DNA from: an uncultured Collinsella sp.
Lineage (GTDB): Bacteria; Actinomycetota; Coriobacteriia; Coriobacteriales; Coriobacteriaceae
Reading direction: 5' to 3'
Assembly (NCBI GenBank): GCA_958413765.1
Contig: CATYVH010000025.1
Span: 1-25,926, forward strand
Length of the DNA: 25,926 bases
Shown: positions 8,121 to 15,992 of the stretch, in pieces
How the letters are laid out: each line of letters starts with the position of its first letter
Numbering within the stretch: position 1 is the first letter of the stretch
Notes under the pieces: generated by a model
Seen by the model: the letters and a program-made list of their open reading frames with translations, nothing else
Told to the model about the DNA's origin: nothing
Databases searched by the model: none
Program-made: the position numbers and the translations under genes

Positions 8121-8287
8121 CTCGATGTTCCGGCAACGTCAGCGAAAACGCCCCTAAGCGAGCAAGGTGACGTGAAATGAAAGGGCGCTGACCTTCTGGT
8201 CGCGCCCTTGAAATTGAACGTCAGATTGCCGCTTAGGGACGTTTGCAGCGTCGAGCCGTTACGCGGTTTGGTAAAACCGCGTAACTA
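8121..8287 (-). ncRNA. Structured element, copy 1 (after yhgE stop)
   Basis: On the minus strand the element begins at the UAG stop of the YhgE gene. P1 is a 12-bp hairpin (8274-8285 with 8258-8269, loop UACC). A 15-nt linker follows. P2 is 13 bp (8230-8242 with 8148-8160), P3 is 6 bp (8218-8223 with 8168-8173), and P4 is 8 bp plus 4 bp with a bulged A and an AGAA loop (8181-8209). A second copy at 13587-13754 has the same helix and linker lengths. Linker sequences are nearly identical between copies, while 14 stem pairs differ and remain paired. The one non-Watson-Crick P2 pair is G-U only on the minus strand. Function is unknown; it could be a 3' UTR regulatory RNA, a processed small RNA or a mobile palindromic repeat. 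Confidence 0.75.
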
Positions 8288-10474
8288 AATAAGCTTTGTT
8301 GACTCCAGCTTTTCGATAATCCAGTCGTTGGCTTTGATGACCGGGCGGCGGAAGACGACGCCCAGTGCCAGCGACGGAATCAGATAGCTCGCCAGAATGC
8401 CAAGTTCAACCCAGTACTCCATATGGTAGGCGCCAGCCATGGCGGCATGCATGGCGTTGATGCCGTGGGTGAACGGCAGGAACGGATAGATCGCCTGGAA
8501 CACAGGGCCGGTCATCTCGATGGGGAACGTACCGCCCGAACCGCCGACCTGCATAACCAACAGCACGACGGCGAGCGCCTTACCGATATCACCAAACGAC
8601 ACGGTGAGCGTGTAGACGATATTGGAGAACACGAGACTCGCGACCCAGCCGGCAAGTACAAACTGCAGCGGGTTGTCGCATTGGATGCCAAAGAACAGGA
8701 TGTCGCCCGCGCACACGAGTGTCGCCTGCAGCAGGGCCAGACCTCCAAAGAACAGGTAGCGGCCCAGGTAGATCTCGTGCAGGCGCACGGGGATCAGCTC
8801 GTTGATGAGTTCGTCGTCAACCGAGACCTTCATCATGGCTGCCAGCACGATCGAGCCCACCCACAGCGACAGGATCGTATAGAACGGCGCCATGGCCGAA
8901 CCGTAATTGCGGATTGGATAGACCGGCTTACGATCGAGCGCGACGGGACCGGAAAGCGACACGGCCAAACCCTCGGGGTCGTTGCCGATCATCGTCTTGA
9001 TCGTCGCCAGGTCACCCGACATCAGGGCGCCGTCGAGCTCGTCCTTGAACGCGCTGATCTTGTCCGATGCCTCACCCAGCTGGTCAGAAGCCTTGTTGAC
9101 GAGCCCTGCAGCCTTGGAGAGACCCTTCGCGAGCGAACCAGAGGCGTCGGTCAGACCGCTCACGGCGCTATCCAAGTCACCCGAGATACCGTTCAGGGAA
9201 TCCAGAACGCCCGAAATGGTCTTCTTGAGCTCCTTGGCCTTAACCGAGAACGTGGAATCGTAGTCGGACTTGGCTCCCGAGATACCCGCCTTGGCATCGG
9301 CGATGGCCTGGTCGACCTCGGCACGCGAGTTGTTGACCTCCGCCATGCCGTCCGAAAGGGACTTTGCGGTCGCCGTCAGGTCCTTCGCATTGTTGCGGTA
9401 CTCCACGGCAATTCTGCCCAGCGACGTCGCAGCGGACTCGAGACCGTCTTTGAGCTTGTCATCACTCACCTGGTCGGCAAGGTTGCGGAGCTGATCGGCC
9501 ATCGCATCGATATCGTCAGCACGCGTATTGAGCGCCGCTGCGGCTTCGTCGAGCTGAGACACCGTAAGGTCAACATGCTGATTCGCGGCATCGAATGCCT
9601 TCGCAAGCTCGGCGGACACGTTGTCGAACGAGCCCGCGCTTCCGTCAATCGCCGCGTCAACGGCATCGTTGGCGGCCTTGAGCGCTTCCTTGGAATCATT
9701 GATGCCGCTCTTGGCGTGCTCCATCAGCTGCTTCGTCGACTCATCAACGGTGCCCGTCTGCTTGAGCATGCCGCCCGCCGATGTCAGTGAATCGGACGTG
9801 GAGCTCAAAATGCCCGCGAGCGACGTCGCACTCGTCTGAACGTCCTGCAGGTCCTCGACCGAATCGCCCAGCGTCGAGGACAGATTGGCGATAAAGCTGC
9901 TCACCTGGTCGGTACTCATATAGTCGAGCAGGCTGGACACGGTCTTAAGGCCGATGGTCGTGATGGTCTTGGTAAAGGTCTCGTTGACCTGACTCTGGAC
10001 GGCGCTCGAACCCTTTTCAGTCACGATCTGTGCGATGGCGTTGGCCTTCTGGTTCTCATAGAACTCGATATCGGCGTGCTTCACCTCGGTCGAGAAAAGC
10101 GTCATCATGTCGGCGCTAAACGTTTTAGGGATAACGACGGCAGCGTAGTACGCGCCCGACTTAACGCCCTCAATCGCCTTATCGCGGTCGTTGAGGACGA
10201 CCCAGTCGAAGTTCTCGTTGCCGCGTAGGGTGGCGGTTACGTTTTCGCCCACGTTGACCTCGACGGGAATCAGATCGCTCTCGTAACCCTCATCGGTGTT
10301 GACCACTGCAATCTTAAGGTTGCCGGTATTGCCGTAGGGATCCCAGCTTCCGGCGATGTTAAACCATGCATAGAGACATGGCACGATGATCAGGCCCATC
10401 ACGACGACCATGCCGATCACGGAGCGAGACACGTTTTGGACATCGCGCTTAAACAGGTGCAGGATGTTTTTCAT
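8285..10474 (-). CDS. YhgE/Pip family membrane protein (second of pair)
   Basis: The 729-residue membrane protein has the YhgE/Pip (phage infection protein-like) layout. One N-terminal helix (about 18-37) is followed by the family signature LYAWFNIAGSWDPYGNTG. A long extracytoplasmic region of about 450 residues, rich in Asp, Ser and Ala and largely coiled-coil-like, comes next. The C-terminal ABC-2-like domain has about six helices beginning MAPFYTILSLWVG. Relatives are linked to phage adsorption and to EsaA of type VII secretion; the molecular function is not settled. It starts immediately after the TAA of the preceding yhgE paralogue (TAAATG), with AGGAGG about 10 nt upstream, so the two are translationally coupled and may form a heteromer. 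The structured element begins at its stop codon. Confidence 0.9.
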   Translation of the reverse strand: MKNILHLFKRDVQNVSRSVIGMVVVMGLIIVPCLYAWFNIAGSWDPYGNTGNLKIAVVNTDEGYESDLIPVEVNVGENVTATLRGNENFDWVVLNDRDKAIEGVKSGAYYAAVVIPKTFSADMMTLFSTEVKHADIEFYENQKANAIAQIVTEKGSSAVQSQVNETFTKTITTIGLKTVSSLLDYMSTDQVSSFIANLSSTLGDSVEDLQDVQTSATSLAGILSSTSDSLTSAGGMLKQTGTVDESTKQLMEHAKSGINDSKEALKAANDAVDAAIDGSAGSFDNVSAELAKAFDAANQHVDLTVSQLDEAAAALNTRADDIDAMADQLRNLADQVSDDKLKDGLESAATSLGRIAVEYRNNAKDLTATAKSLSDGMAEVNNSRAEVDQAIADAKAGISGAKSDYDSTFSVKAKELKKTISGVLDSLNGISGDLDSAVSGLTDASGSLAKGLSKAAGLVNKASDQLGEASDKISAFKDELDGALMSGDLATIKTMIGNDPEGLAVSLSGPVALDRKPVYPIRNYGSAMAPFYTILSLWVGSIVLAAMMKVSVDDELINELIPVRLHEIYLGRYLFFGGLALLQATLVCAGDILFFGIQCDNPLQFVLAGWVASLVFSNIVYTLTVSFGDIGKALAVVLLVMQVGGSGGTFPIEMTGPVFQAIYPFLPFTHGINAMHAAMAGAYHMEYWVELGILASYLIPSLALGVVFRRPVIKANDWIIEKLESTKLI

Positions 10475-13300
10475 TTATGCCTCACCTCCTTTAGAGTGCT
10501 TGCCAAGCGGGGTGGTGTCCCCGTCGTTTCCGTTTACGTTGTCAGCGCCGTCGGCATCTTGAGCCTTACGATGCGCACCGATATGCGGCAGACGGCTCGT
10601 AGGCTGTTCGCCTCCCTTGGCGCCACGCTCGCTGGCGTTGAGACCAAACATGCGACGGGCGGCAGGGATCGCCGCCGTGTGCTCGCGCATCTCGCGGCGA
10701 AGGTCCTCGTCCGAAAGCGCCGAGATACGCATCTGGGTATTGAGGCTCGCACGGATGTATTCGATGTTGATGAGCCAGCCGCAGATGGCGATAACCGAAA
10801 TGATCCAGATAACGAGCAGGATGATCTTGCCGTTATTGTCGATATCGAGCACCGTCGAAAGCACAAAGAGCAGAACCTGCACGCCTACCACGGCGGCAAA
10901 ACCGCCCTTGATGTAGTACGGGTAGCGATGCTCAAACGCCACGGCATGATCGAGCAGCTCGCGACGGTACGAATCCGAATCGAGCATGACGCGCATGGCC
11001 GTGCGCAGCGAATAGCGCTGGCGCGGTAGGTCGTTGGACTCGCAGATCATTAGGCCCGTCGTGGAAAGCTGCTTATCAAAGAGCAGATTGAGGTTGAGCA
11101 GCAACGGGCGCAGCTGCAGACCGATAAAGAGCGCGATGGCAAGGAACACGCCCAGGACGCACAGGTTGAACAGGTAGTTGAACGAATACATGCCACCGAC
11201 GGTCTCGCGCAGCAGGTTGATGCCATAAGTGAAGGGCAACAGCGGATGCAGCCATTGGAAGAAGCCGGGCATCATCTCGATGGGATACATCCCCGACGAG
11301 CCGGGGATCTGCACAATGACGAGGATGACGCCAATGGCTTTACCGATATGCTTAAACGTGGTGGACAGCGCATAGATGATGTTGACGTAGGTGAACGAAA
11401 TAGCGATGCCGCCCAGTACAAAGAGCAGCGGATTGACGCACTGAACGCCAATGACCAGGTCGCCCACCGTAACGATAATGGCCTGGAACGCGCCCAGGAT
11501 CACCAGCAGCAGCCAGCGGCCAAAGTAGCCCTGACGCGCCGTAAAGCTACCGATGCCCTCGCGGTCGACCTCGAGTTTATAGATAGCGATGAGCACATAG
11601 CCGCCCACCCACAGCGCCAGATTGGTGTAGAAGGGCGCGATGCCCGAGCCAAAGCTCTTGACCGGATAGATTGACTTGGACGTCAGCTCAACCGGAGATG
11701 CCATGAAATCTGCCACGTCATTGACGTCGACGTCCATGAGGTCGGCTAACTCGCCCATAGACTCAGAGGTCTGCAGCGCCGCAATGTCATTGGCGGCGGT
11801 CGCGAGCTTGTCCTGAACCTTGGCAAGGGAGGCGTCGGTTTGGGATAGCGTGGTCTTTGCCTGCTTGAGCGTGGCGTCGAGCTGCGCTAGCGTGCCGCGC
11901 GCGCTCGCTATCGTGGGGGTCATACCCGACACAATGCCGGTCAAATCGCCCGAAACGGCGGCAAAGGAGTCAAGCGCGCTCGAAGCCTTCGGAAGTGCGT
12001 TCTGACCCAGATCGGTCTGAGCCTGACCGAGGTTAGCCGTACCGGTCTGAATTGCCGCGTTGAGTGCGTTGCTCGCGTTCGAGATTGCCGTAGCGTCGTT
12101 TGCCATGGCGCTCGACTGTGCAGAAAGGCCATCCTTGATGCTCTGCAGCTTCTGGTTTTGCTCGCGAAGCGAATCGATGGTCGATACAATGCGCGCGTCA
12201 ATTTCCTCGGAACCTGTCGACGTGTCATTAACGAGAATCTCCAAGTGCCCGATAACGGCCTTATTGTGATCGATCGTCGCCTGGAGAGACTCGAGCGAGT
12301 TGTCGATGCGGGTGGTCGTAGATGTGACCGTACCCGTTAGCTTGCCAATCGCAGCGTTCGCGGAGGCTGACGTCTTGGTGAGTGCAAGGCTACCTTCCGA
12401 GAGTGCCTTGGAGAGCGAGGTGATAGAGTTGCCCGCCGTGGCGCGAGCCTCGCCCAGCAGGTCGTTGCCCTGGGAGATCGCCTGCGTTAGAGAGGGCGCC
12501 TGCCCCTGCAGGCCCGCCAGCGCAGCATCGGCCGAAGCAATCGAGCTGCTCGTCTTGTCGATGGCGGTGTTCATGTCGCCGATGGAATCGCGTACTTCGC
12601 CCAGGGTATCAGACGCCTCGGACACCGAGCCCGCCAGCGAATCCCGGGTCTGGGTCGCCTTGTCTTTAAGGTCGATGCCAGCATCTTTGGCAATGCCCGC
12701 GACGGTCTCGCCCACCGTGGAGACAAACTCCGAGTTGATCTGCTCCTCGATGGTATTGGCACCAGCGTCGGTGACCTTGGGCGCAATAGCGCTCTTCTTC
12801 TCGTTGACGTAATAGGTGAGCTTCGGCTGATGGTAATTGCCATCGAGCATCGAAACAAGATTGTCGGAGAAGTTCTTGGGGATTACGATGGCCGCATAGT
12901 ACTCACCACTCTCGACGCCCTCTTTGGCATCGGCGGCCGAATCGACGAAGGTCCAGCCCAGCTGATCGTTCTCCTTGAGCTGATCGACGACCTGGTCGCC
13001 CGCGTTGAGCTCGCCCACCAAGTCATTCTGAGTGCCCTGATCGTTGTTGGCGATGGCAATCTTGATACCTTGGGTGTTTCCGTACGGATCCCAGTTTGCC
13101 ACGATGTTGTACCAGGCATACAGCGAGGGGATAACGCACACGCCCAGGGTAACCACCAAGGCGACGGGGTTCACAAGCAGTCGCTTAATGTCGCGCTTGA
13201 ATATCGCAAAGGAGACCTTTGCGTTGGATAGTTTGCTGCCGAGACTCACGCTTGGACCATCCATCCTGTCGTTGAATCGAATCGTACTATCGACAACCAT
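10475..13300 (-). CDS. YhgE/Pip family membrane protein with C-terminal extension (first of pair)
   Basis: Large membrane protein of about 940 residues, paralogous to the next gene. The N-terminal helix precedes LYAWYNIVANWDPYGNTQ, a long Ser/Ala/Thr-rich extracytoplasmic coiled-coil region follows, and the ABC-2-like C-terminal helices start at GIAPFYTNLALWVGGYVL. After these it has about 200 extra residues that its partner lacks. They contain two more helices (around VVGVQVLLFVLSTVLDI and IILLVIWIISVIAICGW) and a charged tail ending in a Gly/Asp/Asn-rich segment. The start is uncertain: ATG at 13300 is used here, with ATG at 13264 or an upstream TTG at 13333 also possible; none has a strong ribosome binding site. 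A promoter with an overlapping near-palindrome lies at 13357-13393. Confidence 0.88.
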   Translation of the reverse strand: MVVDSTIRFNDRMDGPSVSLGSKLSNAKVSFAIFKRDIKRLLVNPVALVVTLGVCVIPSLYAWYNIVANWDPYGNTQGIKIAIANNDQGTQNDLVGELNAGDQVVDQLKENDQLGWTFVDSAADAKEGVESGEYYAAIVIPKNFSDNLVSMLDGNYHQPKLTYYVNEKKSAIAPKVTDAGANTIEEQINSEFVSTVGETVAGIAKDAGIDLKDKATQTRDSLAGSVSEASDTLGEVRDSIGDMNTAIDKTSSSIASADAALAGLQGQAPSLTQAISQGNDLLGEARATAGNSITSLSKALSEGSLALTKTSASANAAIGKLTGTVTSTTTRIDNSLESLQATIDHNKAVIGHLEILVNDTSTGSEEIDARIVSTIDSLREQNQKLQSIKDGLSAQSSAMANDATAISNASNALNAAIQTGTANLGQAQTDLGQNALPKASSALDSFAAVSGDLTGIVSGMTPTIASARGTLAQLDATLKQAKTTLSQTDASLAKVQDKLATAANDIAALQTSESMGELADLMDVDVNDVADFMASPVELTSKSIYPVKSFGSGIAPFYTNLALWVGGYVLIAIYKLEVDREGIGSFTARQGYFGRWLLLVILGAFQAIIVTVGDLVIGVQCVNPLLFVLGGIAISFTYVNIIYALSTTFKHIGKAIGVILVIVQIPGSSGMYPIEMMPGFFQWLHPLLPFTYGINLLRETVGGMYSFNYLFNLCVLGVFLAIALFIGLQLRPLLLNLNLLFDKQLSTTGLMICESNDLPRQRYSLRTAMRVMLDSDSYRRELLDHAVAFEHRYPYYIKGGFAAVVGVQVLLFVLSTVLDIDNNGKIILLVIWIISVIAICGWLINIEYIRASLNTQMRISALSDEDLRREMREHTAAIPAARRMFGLNASERGAKGGEQPTSRLPHIGAHRKAQDADGADNVNGNDGDTTPLGKHSKGGEA

Positions 13301-13356
13301 TGTACGTAGGCGCTTTAGTGCCTCGCGGCACAATGGTGCTGAGTTTTGCGGGTAGC

Positions 13357-13393
13357 AATATACTACGAAGATGAGTTAGTGTACAGTTGTACA
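13357..13393 (-). promoter_or_regulatory. yhgE operon promoter with overlapping operator-like palindrome
   Basis: On the minus strand TGTACA (13380-13385) and TATATT (13357-13362) are spaced by 17 nt and fit -35 and -10 elements. The -35 is one half of TGTACAACTGTACA (13380-13393), a near-perfect inverted repeat that also reads as two direct ACTGTACA units. A repressor bound there would block RNA polymerase. TetR-type control is plausible from the site geometry, but no regulator gene is in the window. Confidence 0.6.
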
Positions 13394-13460
13394 GTATCTT
13401 TAATTTCAGCAGGTCACAAAACCACAGCCCGCACAAATTAGCAGTCCGAATAAATAGTCA

Positions 13461-13505
13461 TTGGGGACATTCTTAAACGGACTAGTCAAGCAAGAACGTC
13501 CCCAA
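13461..13505 (-). repeat. Inverted repeat of the GGGGAC/TTCTT family
   Basis: TTGGGGACATTCTT (13461-13474) and AAGAACGTCCCCAA (13492-13505) form a 14-bp hairpin around a 17-nt loop. The single mismatch is a U-G pair only on the minus strand. The arms match the GGGACnnTCCTT units of the adjacent repeat. Confidence 0.75.
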
Positions 13506-13510
13506 CGACT

Positions 13511-13557
13511 AAGGAGTGTCCCCAGGTGCCGGCAGAAAAGGAACGTCCCTAACTGCC
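13511..13557 (-). repeat. Dispersed 47-nt repeat, copy 1
   Basis: This segment matches 15946-15992 at all but a few positions. On the minus strand it reads GGGACGTTCCTT, then TGCCGGCA, then GGGGACACTCCTT: two related direct units around a central palindrome. It lies between the yhgE promoter and the second structured element. Confidence 0.8.
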
Positions 13558-13586
13558 GCATCGCCAACGGCTACCAACAACAAAAA

Positions 13587-13754
13587 CGCCGATGTTTTGG
13601 CGCAGACAGCGAAAGCCCGCCAGAGCGAGCAAGGTGCCTTGAAACGAGGCGGCATTGACCTTCTGGTCATGCCGCCGAAGTTGAAAGGCAGATTGCCGCT
13701 CTGGCGGGCTTACAGCGTCGAGCCGTTACGCCGTTCGGTAGAACGGCGTAACTA
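13587..13754 (-). ncRNA. Structured element, copy 2 (after htpG stop)
   Basis: Second copy of the element at 8121-8287, beginning 2 nt after the htpG stop within TTAGTTACGCC on the minus strand. P1 pairs 13741-13752 with 13725-13736, P2 pairs 13697-13709 with 13615-13627 (13 perfect pairs), P3 pairs 13685-13690 with 13635-13640, and P4 spans 13648-13676 with the same bulged A and AGAA loop. Linkers AGCAAGG, GATTGC and a 15-nt block (13710-13724) match copy 1 in length and almost in sequence. The distal end has a short CGCC/GGCG stem followed by UUUUUG, which may act as the htpG terminator. Confidence 0.75.
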
Positions 13755-13756
13755 AG

Positions 13757-15781
13757 TTACATCAGCTCGCAGACAGCCGCCGCGAAGGCAACGGGGTCCT
13801 CGGGGAGGATGCCCTCGACCAGCAGGGCCTGATCGTAGAGCAGGCCGGAGTACTGCTTGATCTTGTCGGCGTCGCCGGCCTTCTGGGCAGCGACGAGTTT
13901 GGCGAAGACCGGGTGCTTGGCGTTGAGCTCGAGCACGCGCTGGCTCTTGGGCATGCCGTCGGGCGCGCCCTCGGGCCCCTTCTGGAGCACCTTCTCCATC
14001 TCGAGCGAAAGCGGACCCTCGGTGGTGATGCAAGCGGGGGCATCGGTCAGGCGCGCGGAGACGGCAACTTTCTCGACCTTGTCACCGAGCGCCTCCTTCA
14101 TAGCGCTAAAGAGGTCCTCGTTTTCCTTGGTGGCGTCCTCGGCCTCCTTCTTCTCGTCCTCGGTCGCCAGATCAAGATCGCCAGTCGCAACGTTCTTGAG
14201 CTCCAGGTGACGATCCTCGACCTCGGGCTCGGCACCGTCGGCAACGGCCTTTTCGGCAGCCTCGCGGGCGGCGTCGTCCTCGTAGATCTTGGGCATATCG
14301 GCGGCCACGTACTCACGCATAGCCTGGAACGTGAACTCATCCACATCCTGCGTCAGCAACAGCACGTCATAGCCGCGCTCGAGCACGCCCTTTACCACGG
14401 GCATCTTGGCCAAGCGCTCACGCGAGTCGCCGGCGGCGTAGTAGATGGCCTTCTGATCCTCGGGCATGCCCTTGGCATACTCGGCCAGGGTGATCATCTT
14501 CTGCTCCTTGGCAGACCAGAACAGCAGCAGGTCGGCGAGCTCGTCGGCCTTCATGCCGTAGCTCGAGTAGATGCCGTACTTCAGACCGCGACCAAAGTTC
14601 TCAAAGAACTTCTCGTATGCCTCGCGGTCGTTGTCGCGCATGTCCTCAAGATCGGCAGTGATCTTCTTCTCGACACGCTTGGCAATGGCCTTGAGCTGAC
14701 GGTTCTGTTGCAGCGTCTCACGCGAGATGTTGAGCGTCACGTCGGCAGAGTCCACGACACCGCGCACAAAGTTGTAGTAGTCGGGCAGCAGGTCGTCGCA
14801 CTTCTCCATAATCAGAACGTTGGAGCTGTAGAGCGCCAGGCCCTTCTCGTAGTCCTTGCTGTACAGATCGAACGGGGCGCGACCCGGCACAAACAGCAGC
14901 GCATCGTACTCAAGCGTACCCTCGGCATGGAAGCTGATAGTGCGCGCGGGATCGTCAAAGTCGTGGAACGTGGACTTGTAGAACTCGTTGTAATCCTTCT
15001 GCTCAACGTCGGAGCTGCGCTTTTTCCAAATCGGCGTCATGGAGTTGATGGTCTCGAGCTCCTGGTAGTCCTCGTACTCGGGCTTGTAGTCGTCGCCGGC
15101 GTCCTCGGGCTTGGGTTTCTGGCGGCTCTTGCTCACCATCATCTGAATCGGGTAGCGCACATAGTTGCTGTACTGCTGAATCAGGCTCTTGAGGCCCCAC
15201 TCGGTCAGGAAGCGATCGTAGGTCTCGGCCTCGCCGTCGGCGTCGAGCTTCTCGTTCTCGCGCAGCGTCAGGATGACATCGGTGCCGTGCTCGGCGCGCT
15301 CGCCGTCTTCGATGGTGTAACCCTCAAGACCATCAGACTCCCACACGTGAGCGGTGTCCTCGCCATAGGCGCGGCTGACAACCTTTACGTGGCTGGCAAC
15401 CATAAAGGCAGAGTAGAAGCCCACGCCAAACTGACCGATGATGTCGACATCGGAACCCTGCTGCTCGGCGTTCTCAGTCTTAAACTCCTCGGAGCCGGAA
15501 TGGGCGATGGTGCCCAGATTGCGCTCGAGCTCCTCGGCGGTCATGCCGATACCGTTATCCGAAATGGTGATGGTACGGGCATCTTTATCAAAGGAAACAC
15601 GGATGGCCAGGTCGCCCTGGTCGAGCTTGACACTCGGGTCCTGCAGGCTCTTAAAGTTGAGCTTGTCGACGGCGTCGCTCGCGTTAGAGATAAGCTCGCG
15701 CAGGAAGATTTCCTTATTGGTGTAGATGGAGTTGATCATGAGGTCGAGTAGTTTTTTGCTCTCGGTCTTAAATTGACGCAT
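13757..15781 (-). CDS. htpG: Chaperone HtpG (Hsp90)
   Basis: Cytosolic ATP-dependent Hsp90 chaperone, 674 residues, slightly longer than the usual 610-650. The N-terminal GHKL ATPase carries ELISNASDAVDKL, ISDNGIGMT and GQFGVGFYSAF. The middle domain carries the conserved ISRETLQQNRQLKAI segment. An acidic, Glu/Asp-rich insertion lies in the last third (around EPEVEDRHLELK ... EDEKKEAEDA). The bacterial C-terminal dimerisation domain lacks the eukaryotic MEEVD tail. ATG at 15781 has AAGGAC 5 nt upstream. The leader contains a terminator-like hairpin between a TATAAA element and the start codon. The structured element follows the stop. Confidence 0.97.
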   Translation of the reverse strand: MRQFKTESKKLLDLMINSIYTNKEIFLRELISNASDAVDKLNFKSLQDPSVKLDQGDLAIRVSFDKDARTITISDNGIGMTAEELERNLGTIAHSGSEEFKTENAEQQGSDVDIIGQFGVGFYSAFMVASHVKVVSRAYGEDTAHVWESDGLEGYTIEDGERAEHGTDVILTLRENEKLDADGEAETYDRFLTEWGLKSLIQQYSNYVRYPIQMMVSKSRQKPKPEDAGDDYKPEYEDYQELETINSMTPIWKKRSSDVEQKDYNEFYKSTFHDFDDPARTISFHAEGTLEYDALLFVPGRAPFDLYSKDYEKGLALYSSNVLIMEKCDDLLPDYYNFVRGVVDSADVTLNISRETLQQNRQLKAIAKRVEKKITADLEDMRDNDREAYEKFFENFGRGLKYGIYSSYGMKADELADLLLFWSAKEQKMITLAEYAKGMPEDQKAIYYAAGDSRERLAKMPVVKGVLERGYDVLLLTQDVDEFTFQAMREYVAADMPKIYEDDAAREAAEKAVADGAEPEVEDRHLELKNVATGDLDLATEDEKKEAEDATKENEDLFSAMKEALGDKVEKVAVSARLTDAPACITTEGPLSLEMEKVLQKGPEGAPDGMPKSQRVLELNAKHPVFAKLVAAQKAGDADKIKQYSGLLYDQALLVEGILPEDPVAFAAAVCELM

Positions 15782-15811
15782 GTGCAGTCCTTTCGCGCTA
15801 CCCCCGTCCGC

Positions 15812-15836
15812 AAAAACGGCCCGGTTGCCCGAGCCG
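15812..15836 (-). terminator. Intrinsic terminator hairpin in the htpG leader
   Basis: On the minus strand CGGCTCGG (15829-15836) pairs with CCGGGCCG (15817-15824) around a 4-nt GCAA loop, followed by TTTTT. It ends only 30 nt before the htpG start, too little for a promoter. It is therefore either an attenuator of htpG transcription or the terminator of the GNAT/cps transcript with htpG depending on read-through. Confidence 0.75.
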
Positions 15837-15867
15837 CATTGCAGACCTGCTATGTTCAGACTTAGAT

Positions 15868-15919
15868 TTTATAACCCATTAGCGCGCATATATACATACG
15901 GAATCGAAAAACTGTATGT
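15868..15919 (-). promoter_or_regulatory. Candidate htpG promoter region with inverted repeat
   Basis: TATAAA at 15868-15873 on the minus strand is a fair -10, about 90 nt before htpG. No clear -35 is seen. Upstream, ACATAC (15894-15899) and GTATGT (15914-15919) form an inverted repeat separated by 14 nt, a possible regulator site. No CIRCE-type repeat is present. Confidence 0.35.
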
Positions 15920-15945
15920 CCAAACGCTCTGATGCGCCAATTGCC

Positions 15946-15992
15946 AAGGAGTGTCCCCGACTGCCGGCAGGAAAGGAACGTCCCTATCTGCC
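15946..15992 (-). repeat. Dispersed 47-nt repeat, copy 2
   Basis: Near-identical to 13511-13557, with the central palindrome CTGCCGGCAG intact. It overlaps the last codons and the stop of the GNAT gene, so the acetyltransferase C-terminus is encoded by repeat sequence. Confidence 0.8.

Noticed and set aside
8121..8287. Structured element as a CRISPR repeat, tmRNA or retron RNA
   Set aside because: No repeat-spacer periodicity, no tRNA-like or tag-peptide segment, and no cas or reverse-transcriptase gene nearby.
13913..15751. 612-codon plus-strand open frame opposite htpG
   Set aside because: Antisense shadow of htpG with repetitive Leu/Val/Gly composition and no recognisable family.
15782..15983. 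CIRCE (HrcA) operator before htpG
   Set aside because: The only inverted repeat (ACATAC-N14-GTATGT) does not resemble the CIRCE consensus.
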